A stretch of 64,000 bases of DNA, taken from NCBI GenBank assembly GCA_033060915.1, contig CM065377.1, positions 55,513,183 to 55,577,182 of the forward strand, read 5' to 3'. The notes beneath the pieces were generated by a model, which was given only the letters and a program-made list of their open reading frames with translations, was not told the DNA's origin and ran no database searches. A program made the translations under genes and the position numbers. Source of the stretch: Euryodendron excelsum (taxonomy: Eukaryota > Streptophyta > Magnoliopsida > Ericales > Pentaphylacaceae). Below are positions 44,794 through 56,110 of this stretch, piece after piece; the stretch's first letter is position 1, and each line of letters starts with the position of its first letter.

Positions 44794-45640
44794 AGGGGTT
44801 CTAATTGGCTTCAAGTTTTTAGCATCAAACCTTTTGAGCAAGTCTTTGACATATTTGGCCTGCTTCATGAATATGCCATCATTTGATTATTTAATTTGAA
44901 AACCAAGAAAGAATGTCTATTCTCCTATCATACTCATCTCAAACTTCCCTTGCATACACTTAGCAAACTATTTACACAGATTTTTATTAGCAGAACCAAA
45001 AATAATATCATGGACATATATTTATACAATCAACATATCAGGATGTCTATTTTTGATGAAAAAAGTTGCATTTACTTTTCCTCTAGAAAAACTATTTTCC
45101 AACAAAAATTTACTAAGTCTCTCATACCAGGCCCTAGGTGCCTGTTTCAAATCATACAAAATTTTGGTTAATTTGAAAACATAGTCTAGATATTTTACAT
45201 CTTCAAAACCTGGTGGTTGTTCAACATAAATTTCTTCATTTATAAAATCATTTAGAAAAGCACTTTTAACATTTATTTAATACAATTTGATGTTCCTAAA
45301 ACATGCAAATGCAAGTAACATCGTAATTGCTTGTAATATAGAAACAGGAGCAAAGGTTTCATCATAATAAATACCTTCCTCTTGACTGTAGCCCTCAGCC
45401 ACTAACCTGGCTTTGTTTCTAATCACAATACATGATTCATCCATCTTGTTTCTGAATGCCTATTTTGTGCCAAAGACTGGATGTCCTTCAGGTTTGGGAA
45501 GCAGATTCCAAACTTTGATGCTTTCAAAATGATTCAGTTCTTCTTGTATTGCATTGATCCAGAACTCATCACCTTCAGCTTCTTGGAATGTCTTTGGCTC
45601 CATTGTGAATAGAATGCATAATGAGCACATAAATTTTTAA
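44794..45640 (-). pseudogene. Reverse transcriptase of element G (SIRE/Maximus-like Ty1)
   Basis: Minus strand. Readings include ELNHFESIKVWNLLPKPEG, ARLVAEGYSQEEGI, INVKSAFLNDFINEEIYV, KQAPRAWYERLSKFLL, then active-site region IYVHDIIFGSANKNLC and KYVKDLLKRFDAKNLKPI. The active site has YVHD where the group has YVDD, so the second last acidic residue is lost. Stops interrupt the reading (for example just before IYVHD). RNase H is missing: sequence K follows at 44788. Wording after the active site (DIIFGSAN, FAKCMQGKFEMSM) is like SIRE/Maximus elements, from memory. Confidence 0.8.
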
Positions 45641-46657
45641 GTGAAGATCTGGCTCTCACTCCTTGTGATGGACTACCAAGTATTTGTTCTAGTGGATGAT
45701 TCTACATAAATTTTCATTCTTTGGGAAGGCTTTCATTCACTTTAATTTGTTGTTGAGTGACAGTTGGTGCAAGCTCATTTTTTGCTTCCTTTTCCTCAGT
45801 TTGTGACACCTTAGTATGTGTTGAGCATATGTTCATCTTGCTTATTCCCTATTCTTCTTCTTCTATATCATCACTAATAATCTTGCTTAAAAAGGTGTTA
45901 GATTCATCAAATTTAACATGAAAAAACTCTTTAACAGTTAGAATCCTATTGTTAAAAATTCTATAAGCCTTACTGTATGTAAAATAACCAAGAAACACAC
46001 CCTCATCAGATTTAGCAACAAACTTACCCAAATTATCATTGTTATTATTTAAAACAAAATATATACAACCAAAAAGATGAAAATAGAAAATGTTTGGTTT
46101 CCTCCCTTTCCAAAGCTTATAGGGAGTTTTTTTTTCAAATGTCTTCTAACCAGAATTTCATTTAAAACATAATAAGTTGTATTTACTACCTCAGCCCAAA
46201 ACAATTTTGGTAAACCATTTTCACGAAACATAGTTATTGCCATTTTCTTTAAATTTTTATTTTTGTTTTTAACAACACCATTTTGCTAAGGAGTTCTTAG
46301 GGCAGAAAAGTTGTGATCAAAACCATTTTCATCACAAAATTTTTAAACGAGGAGCAATCAAATTCTCCTCCATGATCAGTTCTAATTGCAGAAATAGTAA
46401 AACCTTTTTCCTTTTGCACTCTTTTATAGAACTTAATAAAAGCAGTTATGGTTTCATCTTTGTGAGCAAGAAAATAAGTCGATGTAAATTGAGAGTAGTC
46501 ATCTACAATAACAATGCATACTATTTTCCACTAAGACTTAGTGTTCTGGTTGGTCCAAACAGGTCCATATTCAACAATTGAAGAGGTCTAGAAATAGAAA
46601 TCATAGATTTAGACTTAAAAGATTCTCTAGTCTGTTTTCCCTTTTGGCATATATCAC
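45641..46657 (-). pseudogene. Integrase core and C-terminal part of element G
   Basis: Minus strand. From the F2 junction it reads CDICQKGKQTRESFKSKS, SRPLQLLNMDLFGPT, IRTDHGGEFDCSSF, then MAITMFRENGLPKLFWAEVV, and DEGVFLGYFTYSKAYRIFN. The HHCC zinc domain is cut: its His half is at 51650-51830 on the other side of F2. Several stops and frame changes are present, for example near 46345 and at the QNGV segment near 46285. An acidic stretch (SDDIEEEE) marks the link to RT. Confidence 0.8.
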
Positions 46658-46662
46658 ATAAC
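46658..46662. repeat. Target site duplication of F2, left copy (ATAAC)
   Basis: Identical to 51648-51652. Confidence 0.9.
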
Positions 46663-49600
46663 TGTCGTGCCCAGATTTTTCGCACTCGAGGAATACTCAC
46701 ACAAGCGGGAAAAATGTTGTACTCTCTCGTTAGAACTCACCCTCCTAGAACAATGAGTGCGACTAGGTTTGAATTGAAAATAGATTTGAATAAAGGACTT
46801 TTAGAAAAGATTTGGAGTCGCTACCTAATTTGATTAAGGTGAGTTAGGTCACCTAAAAACTAAGAATAATCCGAAGACTATACTTAGGATTTTTGGAAAA
46901 CGATTTTGAAAATATCTCCTCAAGAGAGGGTTTTTAAGAAAATAGGTTATTCGGCAACCTTTGGAAAATATTTAGCCCTTTTTGAAAAATAACTCCTTTT
47001 TGGTCTTTGAAATCAGTGATCCTAGGTTCGAAGGTTGGTTACGTGTAGGGAAGACGCACTAAGCCATCACCCTACCCCACCCTTTCGGTACCTACATGTC
47101 AATCTACCCTAGATTCACCTATGAGAGTCTTCAACTAACTATTGACCAATCCTATCCACTTTGAAAAAGAATGTTTGAAAGGAAACTAACATGATGCATG
47201 ATATACAAGTGCAATATAAGAGAGTTGATTTAGAAATAGATTTGAAAAGAAATTTGATTTGATTTGGAAAGGAAGAAATAGAAGTTTGAATTTGAAGATT
47301 CAAATTGAATTTGGAAATTGAAATTAAAGATTGAAAATAGAAATATATTATGGAATTGGAAACTTGAAGAAAATTGTAGGATTGGAGATTGGAAAGAAGT
47401 GGAGAAATAGAAATTTGAAAAATGTTATGACCGCACCTATGAGGGTTGCCTACGTATCCTTTTGGAGGAATCAGGTTAGTCGTAGTTCGGACAAGAGTCC
47501 GATTAGAAATAGAAGAGTTGATTTGGAAAAGAGATTGAATTGGAAATTGAATTGGAAGATTGAGAGATTGAACTTTGATTGGAAGATTTGAAAAGATTGG
47601 TTTTGAAAGACTTGGTTTTAGGAAACCTAGACTTAAGAACTTCAAAAAGAACAATTAGATTTGACTTAGAAAGATTTTGAAAAAGAATTGACTTGAATAT
47701 TAGACTTGGAAGATTGGAGAAAATTTGGAATTAGGAAAGGTTCGAATTAGGAAAGGTCCGATTTAGGAAAGTTCCGTTTTAGGAAAGTTTCATTTTTGGA
47801 GAGTTTTGAATTAGGAAAATTTCAAAATTAGAAAAGTATCATTTTAGGAAAGATTTCGAATTAAGAAAATGTCATTTTAAGAAAGTTTTGGAATTAGGAA
47901 AGTTTTCGTTTTTGGAAAGGTTTGAAAAATGGAAGTTTTCAATTTAGGAAATGTTTGAATTAAAAAAGTTTTGAGTTTAGAAAAGTCTTAGATTTGGAAA
48001 GATGTTAAAGTTTTGGAAAGTTTAGAATTTAGAAAGTTTGGAAGTTTGAGTTTTCAGAAATCTTGAGATTAGGAAAGATTTGAAAACTTGGATTTGGAAA
48101 GTTATGATTTGGAAAGGGGTAGAATTAGGAAAGGGTTGAATTAGAAAAGATTTGAATTTTGAAATTTAAGGAAAGATTTTTATGTTCAAGTTTTGGAAAC
48201 TTAAGATTTAGGAAATGAGAAGATTAGGAAGGATGTAAATTAGGAAAGATTTGGATTTGGAAGGGAGTGGATTTGGTTTCTAAAAGAGAAAGTTTGATTT
48301 CGTTTTCAAAAACGGAGGATTGGATTCTGTTTCCTAAGCTGGGAGATTTGATTTGGTTTCCTAAAGGGAAGATAGGATTTGGCAATGATTCGAAAAGGGA
48401 GATTCTAAAAACCCTAGTTTTGAAAGTGTAGAATTCTAACGTAGAAAAGAGATTTTGGAAACATGTATAATTTGAATGTGAAAACAAGAGGTTTTAGAAA
48501 CCCAAGTTTGGGGCAAAGTTTGAAAATCATGTTTTTGGAAAGAAAATTAGGGTTTCCTAATTGTGGGTTCTAGGGCTTGACTTGGGCTCTAAGGAAAGAG
48601 GATTTTTGGAAAGTGCGTTTTTGAAAACGAAGGTTTTCTAGAAGGGAATCCTAGGGAGGAGTTTTTGGAAAGTGAATTTGAAGATAGAGTTTTTGGAAAA
48701 AGATTTTAAAGAGAAGAAGTTTTTGAAAAATGTGTTTTTGGAAACATAGATTTGAGAAGGAAAATCCTAGAGAGGAATTTCTAGAAGGAAGATTTTGGAA
48801 AGAGAGTTTTTGAAAAGATTTTTTGGGGAGAATTTTTCTAGGAAAGAGACCTAGGGAACGTTTTTAAAAAATGGACTTTGAAGAGAGCATCTTGGAAAGG
48901 AGTTGAAAAAGGAGGTTTTGAAAAATAGATTTTTGGAAAGAGTTTTTAGAAAACAATTTTGGAAAGGAGAGTTTTAGGAAAGTATGTTGAAAAAGAGATT
49001 TTTAGGAGAAAGGATTTGGAAAAAGAATTTTTAGAAGGTATTAAAACGTCTCACTTCCCTAAAGTGATTCTAGCCATAAGAAGGCTAGAACCACTTTAAG
49101 AAAGTGGTTTTGAAAAACAATAAGATTTAAAAATATAGACCATAAAAGTCACTTTTAATGTAACACTTTCCTAAAGCAACTCTAGCCATGGAAAGGCTAG
49201 AATCACCCTAGAATTGTGGTTTTGAAAACAAGTTTTTGAAAAAGAGATTTTGATGCAATTTTGAAAACAAGTTTGAAAACGATTTTGAGAACGAATTTTA
49301 GAAGATGCAAGATCATGATATGCACAATGCAATTTGGGGTCGTGAACATACAAGGCTAAGGCTTTACCACATAACCAAGGGGGCCGGACCCACGTGGTCT
49401 CTGGTTAGACTAGAAGAAAGCCCCCGACACGGTGACTCTCCAATAGCCCATTCTTACACATGGATCGGGAATTCCCTAGTTTCAAGCATGCAAAGAAGGG
49501 GGAGGGGGGGAAAGAGATGGGGGATTAAAATAGAGAAAACCCAAGTGGGTTAGGAGAGAGAAGAGAAAGGGGGAAGCGCAGAAATTTAAATGGAGAACCT

Positions 49601-49918
49601 ACCTTGTATCTTATTTATTTTGCGCGCCTTGCTTTCTTCGGTCTTCTTCTTGATCTTCGTCTTCAATCTTCAAGAGCCGCCTTCAATCTTCAAACTTCAG
49701 ATTGTAACTCTTCAAGTCTTCAAAGGAGGGTTGAAGGTTAGTGTATGCGTGTATGAGGGTGTGTATGAGTGTATAGGAAGCTAGGGTTTAGTGTATGGTG
49801 GCTAGGGTTTGGAAAACCTAGGGAAGCTAGGGTTTTGGAGGTGCTCGAGCTATGTATATCGAAATATATGATTTTTAGGTTGATTTTGCGGATCCTTTTC
49901 ACTTTAGAAGAGGCTCTG

Positions 49919-49926
49919 TATTTATA
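49919..49926 (-). promoter_or_regulatory. TATA box of F2
   Basis: The minus strand reads CTCTATAAATACAGAG. It lies about 30 bases downstream (element orientation) of the first GGCGCC word. Confidence 0.65.
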
Positions 49927-49956
49927 GAGATTGGACAACACTGGCGTCTGTTGCAG

Positions 49957-50040
49957 TGGCGCCAGGCCAAACTTTACACTGGCGCCACTCCTAGTGGCGC
50001 CAGACCATTTTTTTGCTTGGCGCCACTCCTATTGGCGCCA
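49957..50040. repeat. GGCGCC inverted repeats in U3 of F2
   Basis: The unit at 49980-50002 has perfect arms TGGCGCCACT and AGTGGCGCCA around CCT. A second unit at 50018-50040 is TGGCGCCACT and ATTGGCGCCA around CCT. A single TGGCGCCA is at 49957-49964. Confidence 0.9.
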
Positions 50041-51005
50041 GCCATTTAGGAAATGTTTAAGGTCGGCAAGCAACGTATCTTTGACTAGATTTGGGCGCCT
50101 ATACTAGTGACTACCATGCAATTTTTAGCCTGGCTTCACTAGGAGTGACTCTAGAAAGTTTGGGAAGGATTTGAAGAAGCCGGGAATGACCAGGAAGGCC
50201 AGAAAAGAGCAGGAACACTTAAAATAGTGTCTCGGAGGTATTTGGCTTGAAAAATGAGTACGAGATGTGTCGGAAAGGTTGACCGGGCCTTTAGGGGCAA
50301 AACGGTCAATCGAAACGGGAAGCTGCTGGGACGGACTCGAACTGTCCCGAAAGAAGACTCGAGATTTGAAAACATTATCCAGAATGTTCCCAAAGGTTTT
50401 TGGTTCGATACGCAGAGCCGGTGTGATCGGAAAAGGCGACCGACCCACCAGGGGCAAAACGGTCATTTTGTACCGGGTTGGCCGGAACTGACTCGAAACG
50501 ATCTGAAAGGATAAAGAAAGCCTAGGAACACTATGAAAAGCATTCTCAAGAGGTTACCGGTTTGATACCTAGAGCCGGTGTGGTCGAAAAAGGAGACCGG
50601 CCCACAAGGGACAAAACGGTCATTTTGTACCGGGTTTGCCAGAACTGACTCGGAATGATCCGGAAAGGTAAAGGGAGATTGAGAACACTACAAAAAGCAG
50701 TCTCAAAAGGTTACCAGTTTGATAACCAGAGCCGGTGTGATACCCAGGGCATTCGAATGCCTAGGGGTAAAATGGTCATCTTGACCGGAAAGTCTCGGAA
50801 AAGGTCCAAGGGGCAGTTTGATCATTTTTCACCGAAGTGGGCTAACAGACACTGGTGTTGACCTGGGTTTTGAGTGTTTTCGCCACTCTGACGGCTGTCG
50901 TCATGACACAAGGGTTTGTTGGCAATTCCCTATATCAACCTATTTATGAGTATTTCCGCTACTCTAACGGTTGTGAAATTTACGAGTATTTTCGCTACTC
51001 GGACC

Positions 51006-51476
51006 GTCTCGAGGAATAAACTGTCACGAGAGAGGGATTGGAAAGGAGACTTACCGTCTCCGAGAAGATGTGCCTGATTTGGAACCATCTCGAGGAATAA
51101 ACTATCTCGAGAGAGGGATTGGAAAGGGGTCTTATCATCTTCGAAAAGACGTGCCTGATTTGGAACCATCTCGAGGAATAAACTGTCTCGAGAGAGGGGT
51201 TAGAAAGGGGTCTTACCTCCTTCGAAAAGACATGCCTGGGTTGGAACTGTCTCGAGGAATAAACTGTCTCGAGAGAAGGATTGGAAAGGGGACTTACTGT
51301 CTTCGAAAAGACGTGTCTGAGTTGGAACTGTCTCGAGGAATAAACTGTCTCGAGAGTGGGATTGGAAAGGAGTCTTACCGCCTTCGAAAAGACGTGCCTG
51401 AGTTGGAACCGTCTCGAGGAATAAACTGTCTCGAGAGTGGGATTGGAGTTGGAATTGGAAAGAAACATTGCCCCTA
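51006..51476. repeat. 81-base tandem array in F2
   Basis: The word GAGGAATAAA starts at 51011, 51092, 51173, 51254, 51335 and 51416, exactly 81 bases apart each time. Units contain ACTGTCTCGAGAG, CTTACCGTCTTCGAAAAGAC and TTGGAACCGTCTCGAGG. As 81 is a multiple of 3, both strands stay open by chance (51070-51477 plus; 50995-51492 minus). Confidence 0.95.
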
Positions 51477-51647
51477 AGGTCATTTTGGTCATTTTGCCTC
51501 TATTTGGGCCTGGTGGGCCCGCGAATCGATGGACAGACAGAATTTGGACTTAGAAAGTTGGTTACGGTTGGAATATGCCCATAATGACTTGAACACAAGT
51601 CTGGACGGAGTGTAGACTGCCGAGCGGTCAAAAATGGGATGCTTACA

Positions 51648-52305
51648 ATAACTTATCTTTTTCAAACTTAATTTTAGGTAAACCAACAACCATATCATAT
51701 TTTGCAGCTTTTGAAATAGTACTCATGCTGTTGTGTCCTAATCTTCTATGCCATAACCAAGCAGCATTGTCATTCATAGTAGATAGATGCTTTAATTTAC
51801 ATGCAAACAAGTCATTCAAATCAAACACATAGATATTACCTTATCTAGTTCCATTGAGCATGGTATGACCATCAAGAATGTTAACCACCAAACACTTAGG
51901 GGATTAAAAAATGACTTAAAAACCTTTATCACGTAACTAACTAATGCTAAGCATACTGTGTTTAAGACCTTTAACCAAAAGGACATTTTCAATTGAAGTG
52001 GAAGAGTTCTTACCAATGCTTCCAATGCCAATAATCTTTCCCTTACCATTGTCACCAAATGTCACTAGGCCTCCATCTTTGGGTGAAATGGAAGAGAATT
52101 GATTTTTATCTCCAGTCATGTGCGTTGAACACTCATTGTCCAGATACTAGTAATCCCTTTTGACTTTGGATTGGAGGCAAACCTGTAAAGCAGATATTTC
52201 AAGGTTTGATTTTTGGTTCCCACTTTATGTTGGGTCCTAGAGTGTTAGTGCCAACAATGTGCTTCTTTGGAGTCCACTTCTTTTTGACATCTCTGCTAAG
52301 AGTAT
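51648..52305 (-). pseudogene. Protease end and pre-integrase domain of element G
   Basis: Minus strand. From 52140 it reads CSTHMTGDKNQFSSISPKDGG, LVTFGDNGKGKIIGIGSIG and LLVKGLKHSMLSIS, the protease-to-integrase link of SIRE-like elements, then NAAWLWHRRLGHNSMSTIS with the two zinc-binding histidines. The remaining cysteines are beyond F2 at 46640. Stops break the reading near 51842 and 51940. The 5' side is cut at 52306 by F3; gag and the 5' LTR of G are not seen. Confidence 0.8.
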
Positions 52306-53930
52306 TGTCGTAGCCCGATTTTTCGCACTCGAAAAAGACAAGTGAAAAAAACACAGTGCTCTCTCGTTAGAACTCATCCTCCATGAAGGACAAGTGTAAC
52401 TAGGTTTGAATTAAAAATTCATTTTGAACAAGAGCTTTTGGAAAAGATTTGGAGTCGCCACCTAACTTGATTAAGGTGAGTTAGGTCACTTAAAGCTAAG
52501 CATAATCCGAAGGTTACACTTAGAGTTTTTGAAAAAGGTTTTTGAAAATACTTCCTCAAAAGAGGGTTTTTAAAGAAAATAGGTTATTTGGCAACCTTTG
52601 AAAATATATAAGCCCTTTTTTGAAAATAACTCTATTTGGTCTTTGAAAACAGTGATCCTAAGTCCGGAGGTTGGTTACGTGTAGAGAAGACGTAGTAAGC
52701 CATCACCCTACCCCGCCCTTGCGGTACTAACATGTCTATTCACCCTAGATTTACTCATTATAGTCTTCGATTAATAAATGTCCAATACTATCCACTTTAG
52801 AAAAGGATTTTTAGAAAGAAGTTTGACATGATGCATGATATGCAAATGTGAGAATAAAACTTGATAATAAAAGTAGATTTGAGAAGAACTTGATTTGATT
52901 TGAAATGGATTTGAAAAGATACATTTGATTTTGAAAGAGAGTTTTAGAAATTGGAAATAGAGATTTGAAAATAGATTTTTGAAATTGGAAGTTTGAAAAT
53001 AATTATGAAATTGGAAACCTAAGAAAAGTTATAAAATTGGAAGTTTGAAAAAGGTTATGACCACACCCCTGAGAGTTACCTACGTATCCCTTTTTTGGGA
53101 ATTAGATTAGTCGTTGTTCGGACAAGAGTTTGATAGAAAATTTGGTTTGAAAAAAGTTTGATTTGGAACTTGGATTTGAAGATTGAAAATTAAACTTTAA
53201 TTTGAAATTGACTTAGAAGATTTAAAAAGATTGGACTTTGATTTAAAATAGAACTTGAGGATTTGAAGTAGACCTTAGAATTGACTTTAAACTTGATTTG
53301 GAAACATAGAGTTTTTGAAAACATCTGGACTTGAATTGACGTTTGAAAAGCCATCTTAGTTTAGAAAAAAAAAAATTGGCGGGTCGAACTAAGGTCTAGA
53401 CATCCTAGGACTTAAGGTAATCTAGGGTTGTAGCATGTAATTGAATTGAATTTGATTTGAACTTAAGAAGCTTGATTTTGAAAAGTTTGGTTTTAGAAAA
53501 TCTAGACTTAGGAAAGATAGGACTTAGGAAAGACTTGAGGTTTAAGAAAGATTTGATTGGAAAGTTTGATTTAGAAAACATTGAGAGTTGGAGTCTAGGA
53601 AAGATTGAATTTAGAAAATCTTGAAATTAGAAAAGTTTCAAAATAGGAAAGTTCCATTTTAGGAAAGTTTCGAATTAGAAAAATTTCAAAATAGGAAAGG
53701 TTTGAATTAACAAAGTTTCATTTTAGGAAAGGTTTTGAATTAGGAAAGTTTCATTTTAGGAAAGTTTCGAATTAGGAAAGTTTCAAAATAGGAAATGTAT
53801 GAATTAGGAAAGTTTTGAATTTGAAATGTTTGATTTAAGAAATATTTGAAATTTATAAAAGTTTAGAATTTTGAAAATGTTTGAAAGTTTGAGTTTTAGA
53901 AACACTTGAAGTTTAGGAAACTTGAAAAAA
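52306..53930 (-). mobile_element. F3: truncated third copy of the F LTR family
   Basis: It begins TGTCGTAGCCCGATTTTTCGCACTC and follows F2 closely for about 1.6 kb (for example GGAGTCGCCACCTAACTTGATTAAGG), through the low-complexity part. It breaks off at an A-rich and GA-rich tract near 53930. Left flank is AGTAT; the other end is missing, so no duplication can be checked. Confidence 0.8.
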
Positions 53931-54018
53931 AAAAAAAGAGAGAGAGAAAAAAATATATATATATATATATATATATTTATATGTATGTGTGTGTGTGTGT
54001 GGAAGAAGAGAAAAAAAA
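53931..54018. repeat. Compound microsatellite (A, GA, TA, TG) at the F3-H junction
   Basis: An A run, a GA run, (TA)n at 53953-53977, (TG)n at 53983-54001 and another A run. It marks the truncation point of F3 and the start of H-type sequence. Confidence 0.85.
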
Positions 54019-54788
54019 AAAAAAGAGAAGAAAAGAACAATCTTGTTGAAAAGTTGAGAAATCAAAAGTGTATGCTTATTGACCATTATATGTAGTGTGC
54101 AATGCATGTGTTGAGTTTTACTATCTCTTTCTTTCTCCCCATTCATGACTCTTCGTTCAAATGGCTTTAGCTTATCCGGAATATACATAAGTTGAAAATG
54201 TTGTTGAATATAATTCATTGCATGCCAATTCTCTAGCTAATATTTAAATTGTGAATATTCTTTCATGAAGTTATGCCAAGTCGATACACTTACATATATG
54301 CGGTGTTTGATATTGGAATTGCTCTTTTGATGTTTCGTTGATATTTACTCTTTTGATGAGTGTTGCATTGAGAGACCCTTATGTTTCATGTTTTTGATGA
54401 GTGTCCACTGGTTAGACTTTGAATCAAAGCATAAATGATATAATTGCATGATTTTGAGATAGTTGGGTTGTATGTCATTGCTAGTACATTCTTATATAAT
54501 TCTTTCTTAGATGCTTTATGCCTTTACCTTGCATGATTCACAATTTAGGAAGGATTGACAATTTTCTTGAATGGAGTTATGTATGTTTCATTTATTTCAA
54601 CTATCTTTCATATGAAATGAATAGATGTTTATGGGTACCATCATTGGAAACCCTCACGAGACACCACTCATCCACTAGGGGTAATCTAGGGGTTAAAAGG
54701 CTTGGAGTAGATGCTAAATGCACTCGTGACTCCCACGAAAAAGGAGATATCTTCTAGTTTTAGTATTTTGTTAGGGACTAGCAAAAAG
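54019..54788 (+). other. Element H 3' internal region
   Basis: Non-coding. It matches the 3' internal regions of A and I (TCTTTCATGAAGTTATGCC, GGGTACCATCATTGGAAACCC, GGGACTAGCAAAAAG). The 5' part and 5' LTR of H are not in the window. Confidence 0.75.
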
Positions 54789-54802
54789 TTTGTTGGGGGG
54801 TG
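54789..54802 (+). promoter_or_regulatory. Polypurine tract of element H
   Basis: TTTGTTGGGGGGTG precedes TGAATGCGCTC. It is slightly altered from the TAAGTTGGGGGGTG of A. Confidence 0.75.
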
Positions 54803-54972
54803 TGAATGCGCTCTAAAAGTGCCATCTATATGCCTTAATTAGTTTCTTGTTAGACCTAGATTAGGATTATTTATGTTGTTTTAGTCTAATTTTAGTTAAA
54901 AACTTAATTTTATGCATCTTTTCAGGAGTCCTATGCTAAAAAAAGCAAAATTGAGCAGAAGTTAAAAAAGGG

Positions 54973-55163
54973 TGTTCGAACGGCCAGATATGCGTTCAAA
55001 CGCATGACATCAGCATGAATCAGATCATTTGAACAGTGGAGCCTTGCGTTCAAACAGTTTATCAAATGGTGTCATGTTAAAACTAGGTCCGAAGTGCATT
55101 CGATAGATTCAAAGAGCTATTTTTCCGTTCGAAGTGCATTCGACGCTGCGTTCAAATGGTTGT
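54973..55163. repeat. Palindrome cluster in U3 of the H LTR
   Basis: Words: GTTCGAACGG (54975), GCGTTCAAACGC (54993), GCGTTCAAACAG (55048), GTCCGAAGTGCATTCG (55088), CCGTTCGAAGTGCATTCG (55125), GCGTTCAAATGG (55148). The core is GTTCGAAC with an outer CG, distinct from the C family word. Confidence 0.75.
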
Positions 55164-55188
55164 TCAGGAATGTAACTTTTTGGAAACC

Positions 55189-55195
55189 TATAAAA
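55189..55195 (+). promoter_or_regulatory. TATA box of the H LTR
   Basis: CCTATAAAAGTTGG, about 25 bases downstream of the last palindrome word. Confidence 0.7.
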
Positions 55196-56110
55196 GTTGG
55201 GGTTGTTGTTTTTAGGGTTAGCTGTTTTATTATTGTTTTAGGAGTAGCAACAGCAGTAGAGAGAAAGAGTTTATTCTTGCTTCTAGTTAAGTTTTCATAG
55301 TTTTTTTCAATTTTTTTAATCAAATTTTCAGGTTTTCATTCAATTCAATATATTTTTATACAATTGTGTCTTTACTATGGAGATGAATAGCTAAATTCAT
55401 TATTGGGATCAATTGTGAAGTTCAATTGAAGATCTTAGATGAACAATAGAGATAAATTAGATTTCAATATTTTTATCTTCTTCTTCTCAATTCTTTGGAA
55501 TCAAACCCTAGATTCTCACAAAAACCTAGATGTTTGACTATGTTTAGTAATACTTATGCGTGAATCTATATTCAGTGTATGTACTGCATGAATCGATAAT
55601 ATACATCTTTGATTCTAAAATTGACTCAATCTAGAGTAGATATTTATGAAAACGTTGGTGTTTGATTATGCTTGTAACAAGTCGATGGTATGCATCTATA
55701 GTTTTAAACCTGATTTATTCTATGTTTTATTGTTAAAGAATAGTTATTTTTATCACCAAATATTTCGAATCAAAGACTCATGACGTAGTCAATAATTTGA
55801 GTTATAAAAAACCTTCATTGAAATTCCAAGTGAAGCGGTTGGTTGGATCAATTGGTTTCGGACCTTTCTTTTATTAAATACAAATCAGTGTTCTTAATTT
55901 AGTTTAGTATAAATAATCCAACTTTCAAGTGATAATTTTTGGTTTTTTTTTAGAAGTAATAAGTGAGATTTTGTGTCATTTGAGAGAGTAGTCTAGTCTC
56001 TTCAGCTTGTTAAATTGTTCTCTGAGGATTCGACCTTGGACTCACTGGGTTTATAATGCTTCGCCATCCTGCGCTTGGGATTATCTAAAGATACTGTTTG
56101 GTTAAAGTCA

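Larger units (their letters stand above)
46663..51647 (-). mobile_element. F2: giant solo LTR (4.98 kb), same family as F1
   Basis: On the plus strand it runs TGTCGTGCCCAGATTTTTCG...GGGATGCTTACA, the reverse of F1 ends, with ATAAC on both sides. It inserted in G between the two halves of the integrase zinc domain. It includes a low-complexity part (47240-49000), a TATA box (49919-49926 minus), perfect GGCGCC inverted repeats, and an 81-base tandem array (51006-51476) that F1 lacks. No genes; ORFs such as 47139-47654 and 51070-51477 are repeat artefacts. Confidence 0.87.
54803..56110 (+). repeat. 3' LTR of element H (about 1.3 kb)
   Basis: The start is TGAATGCGCTCTAAAAGTG. The end near 56110 is set by the point where the pol reading of element I begins (GCAGACCACCTATCTAGAC). 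It contains ACCTTGGACTCACTGGGTTT and CCATCCTGCGCTTGGGATT close to the end, wording seen at the ends of other Athila-type LTRs (from memory). A palindrome cluster and TATA box lie in U3. Confidence 0.7.

Noticed and set aside
47139..47654. 171-codon minus-strand ORF
   Set aside because: It is in the low-complexity part of F2, with repeated Ser/Phe/Pro/Asn-rich wording and no family.
51070..51477. 135-codon open frame with a repeated peptide, and its 165-codon counterpart on the minus strand
   Set aside because: It lies wholly in the 81-base tandem array of F2; a period divisible by 3 without stops keeps frames open on both strands.
53804..54218. Minus-strand ORFs over the compound microsatellite
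   Set aside because: The reading is (TA)n, (TG)n and A runs; no protein family.
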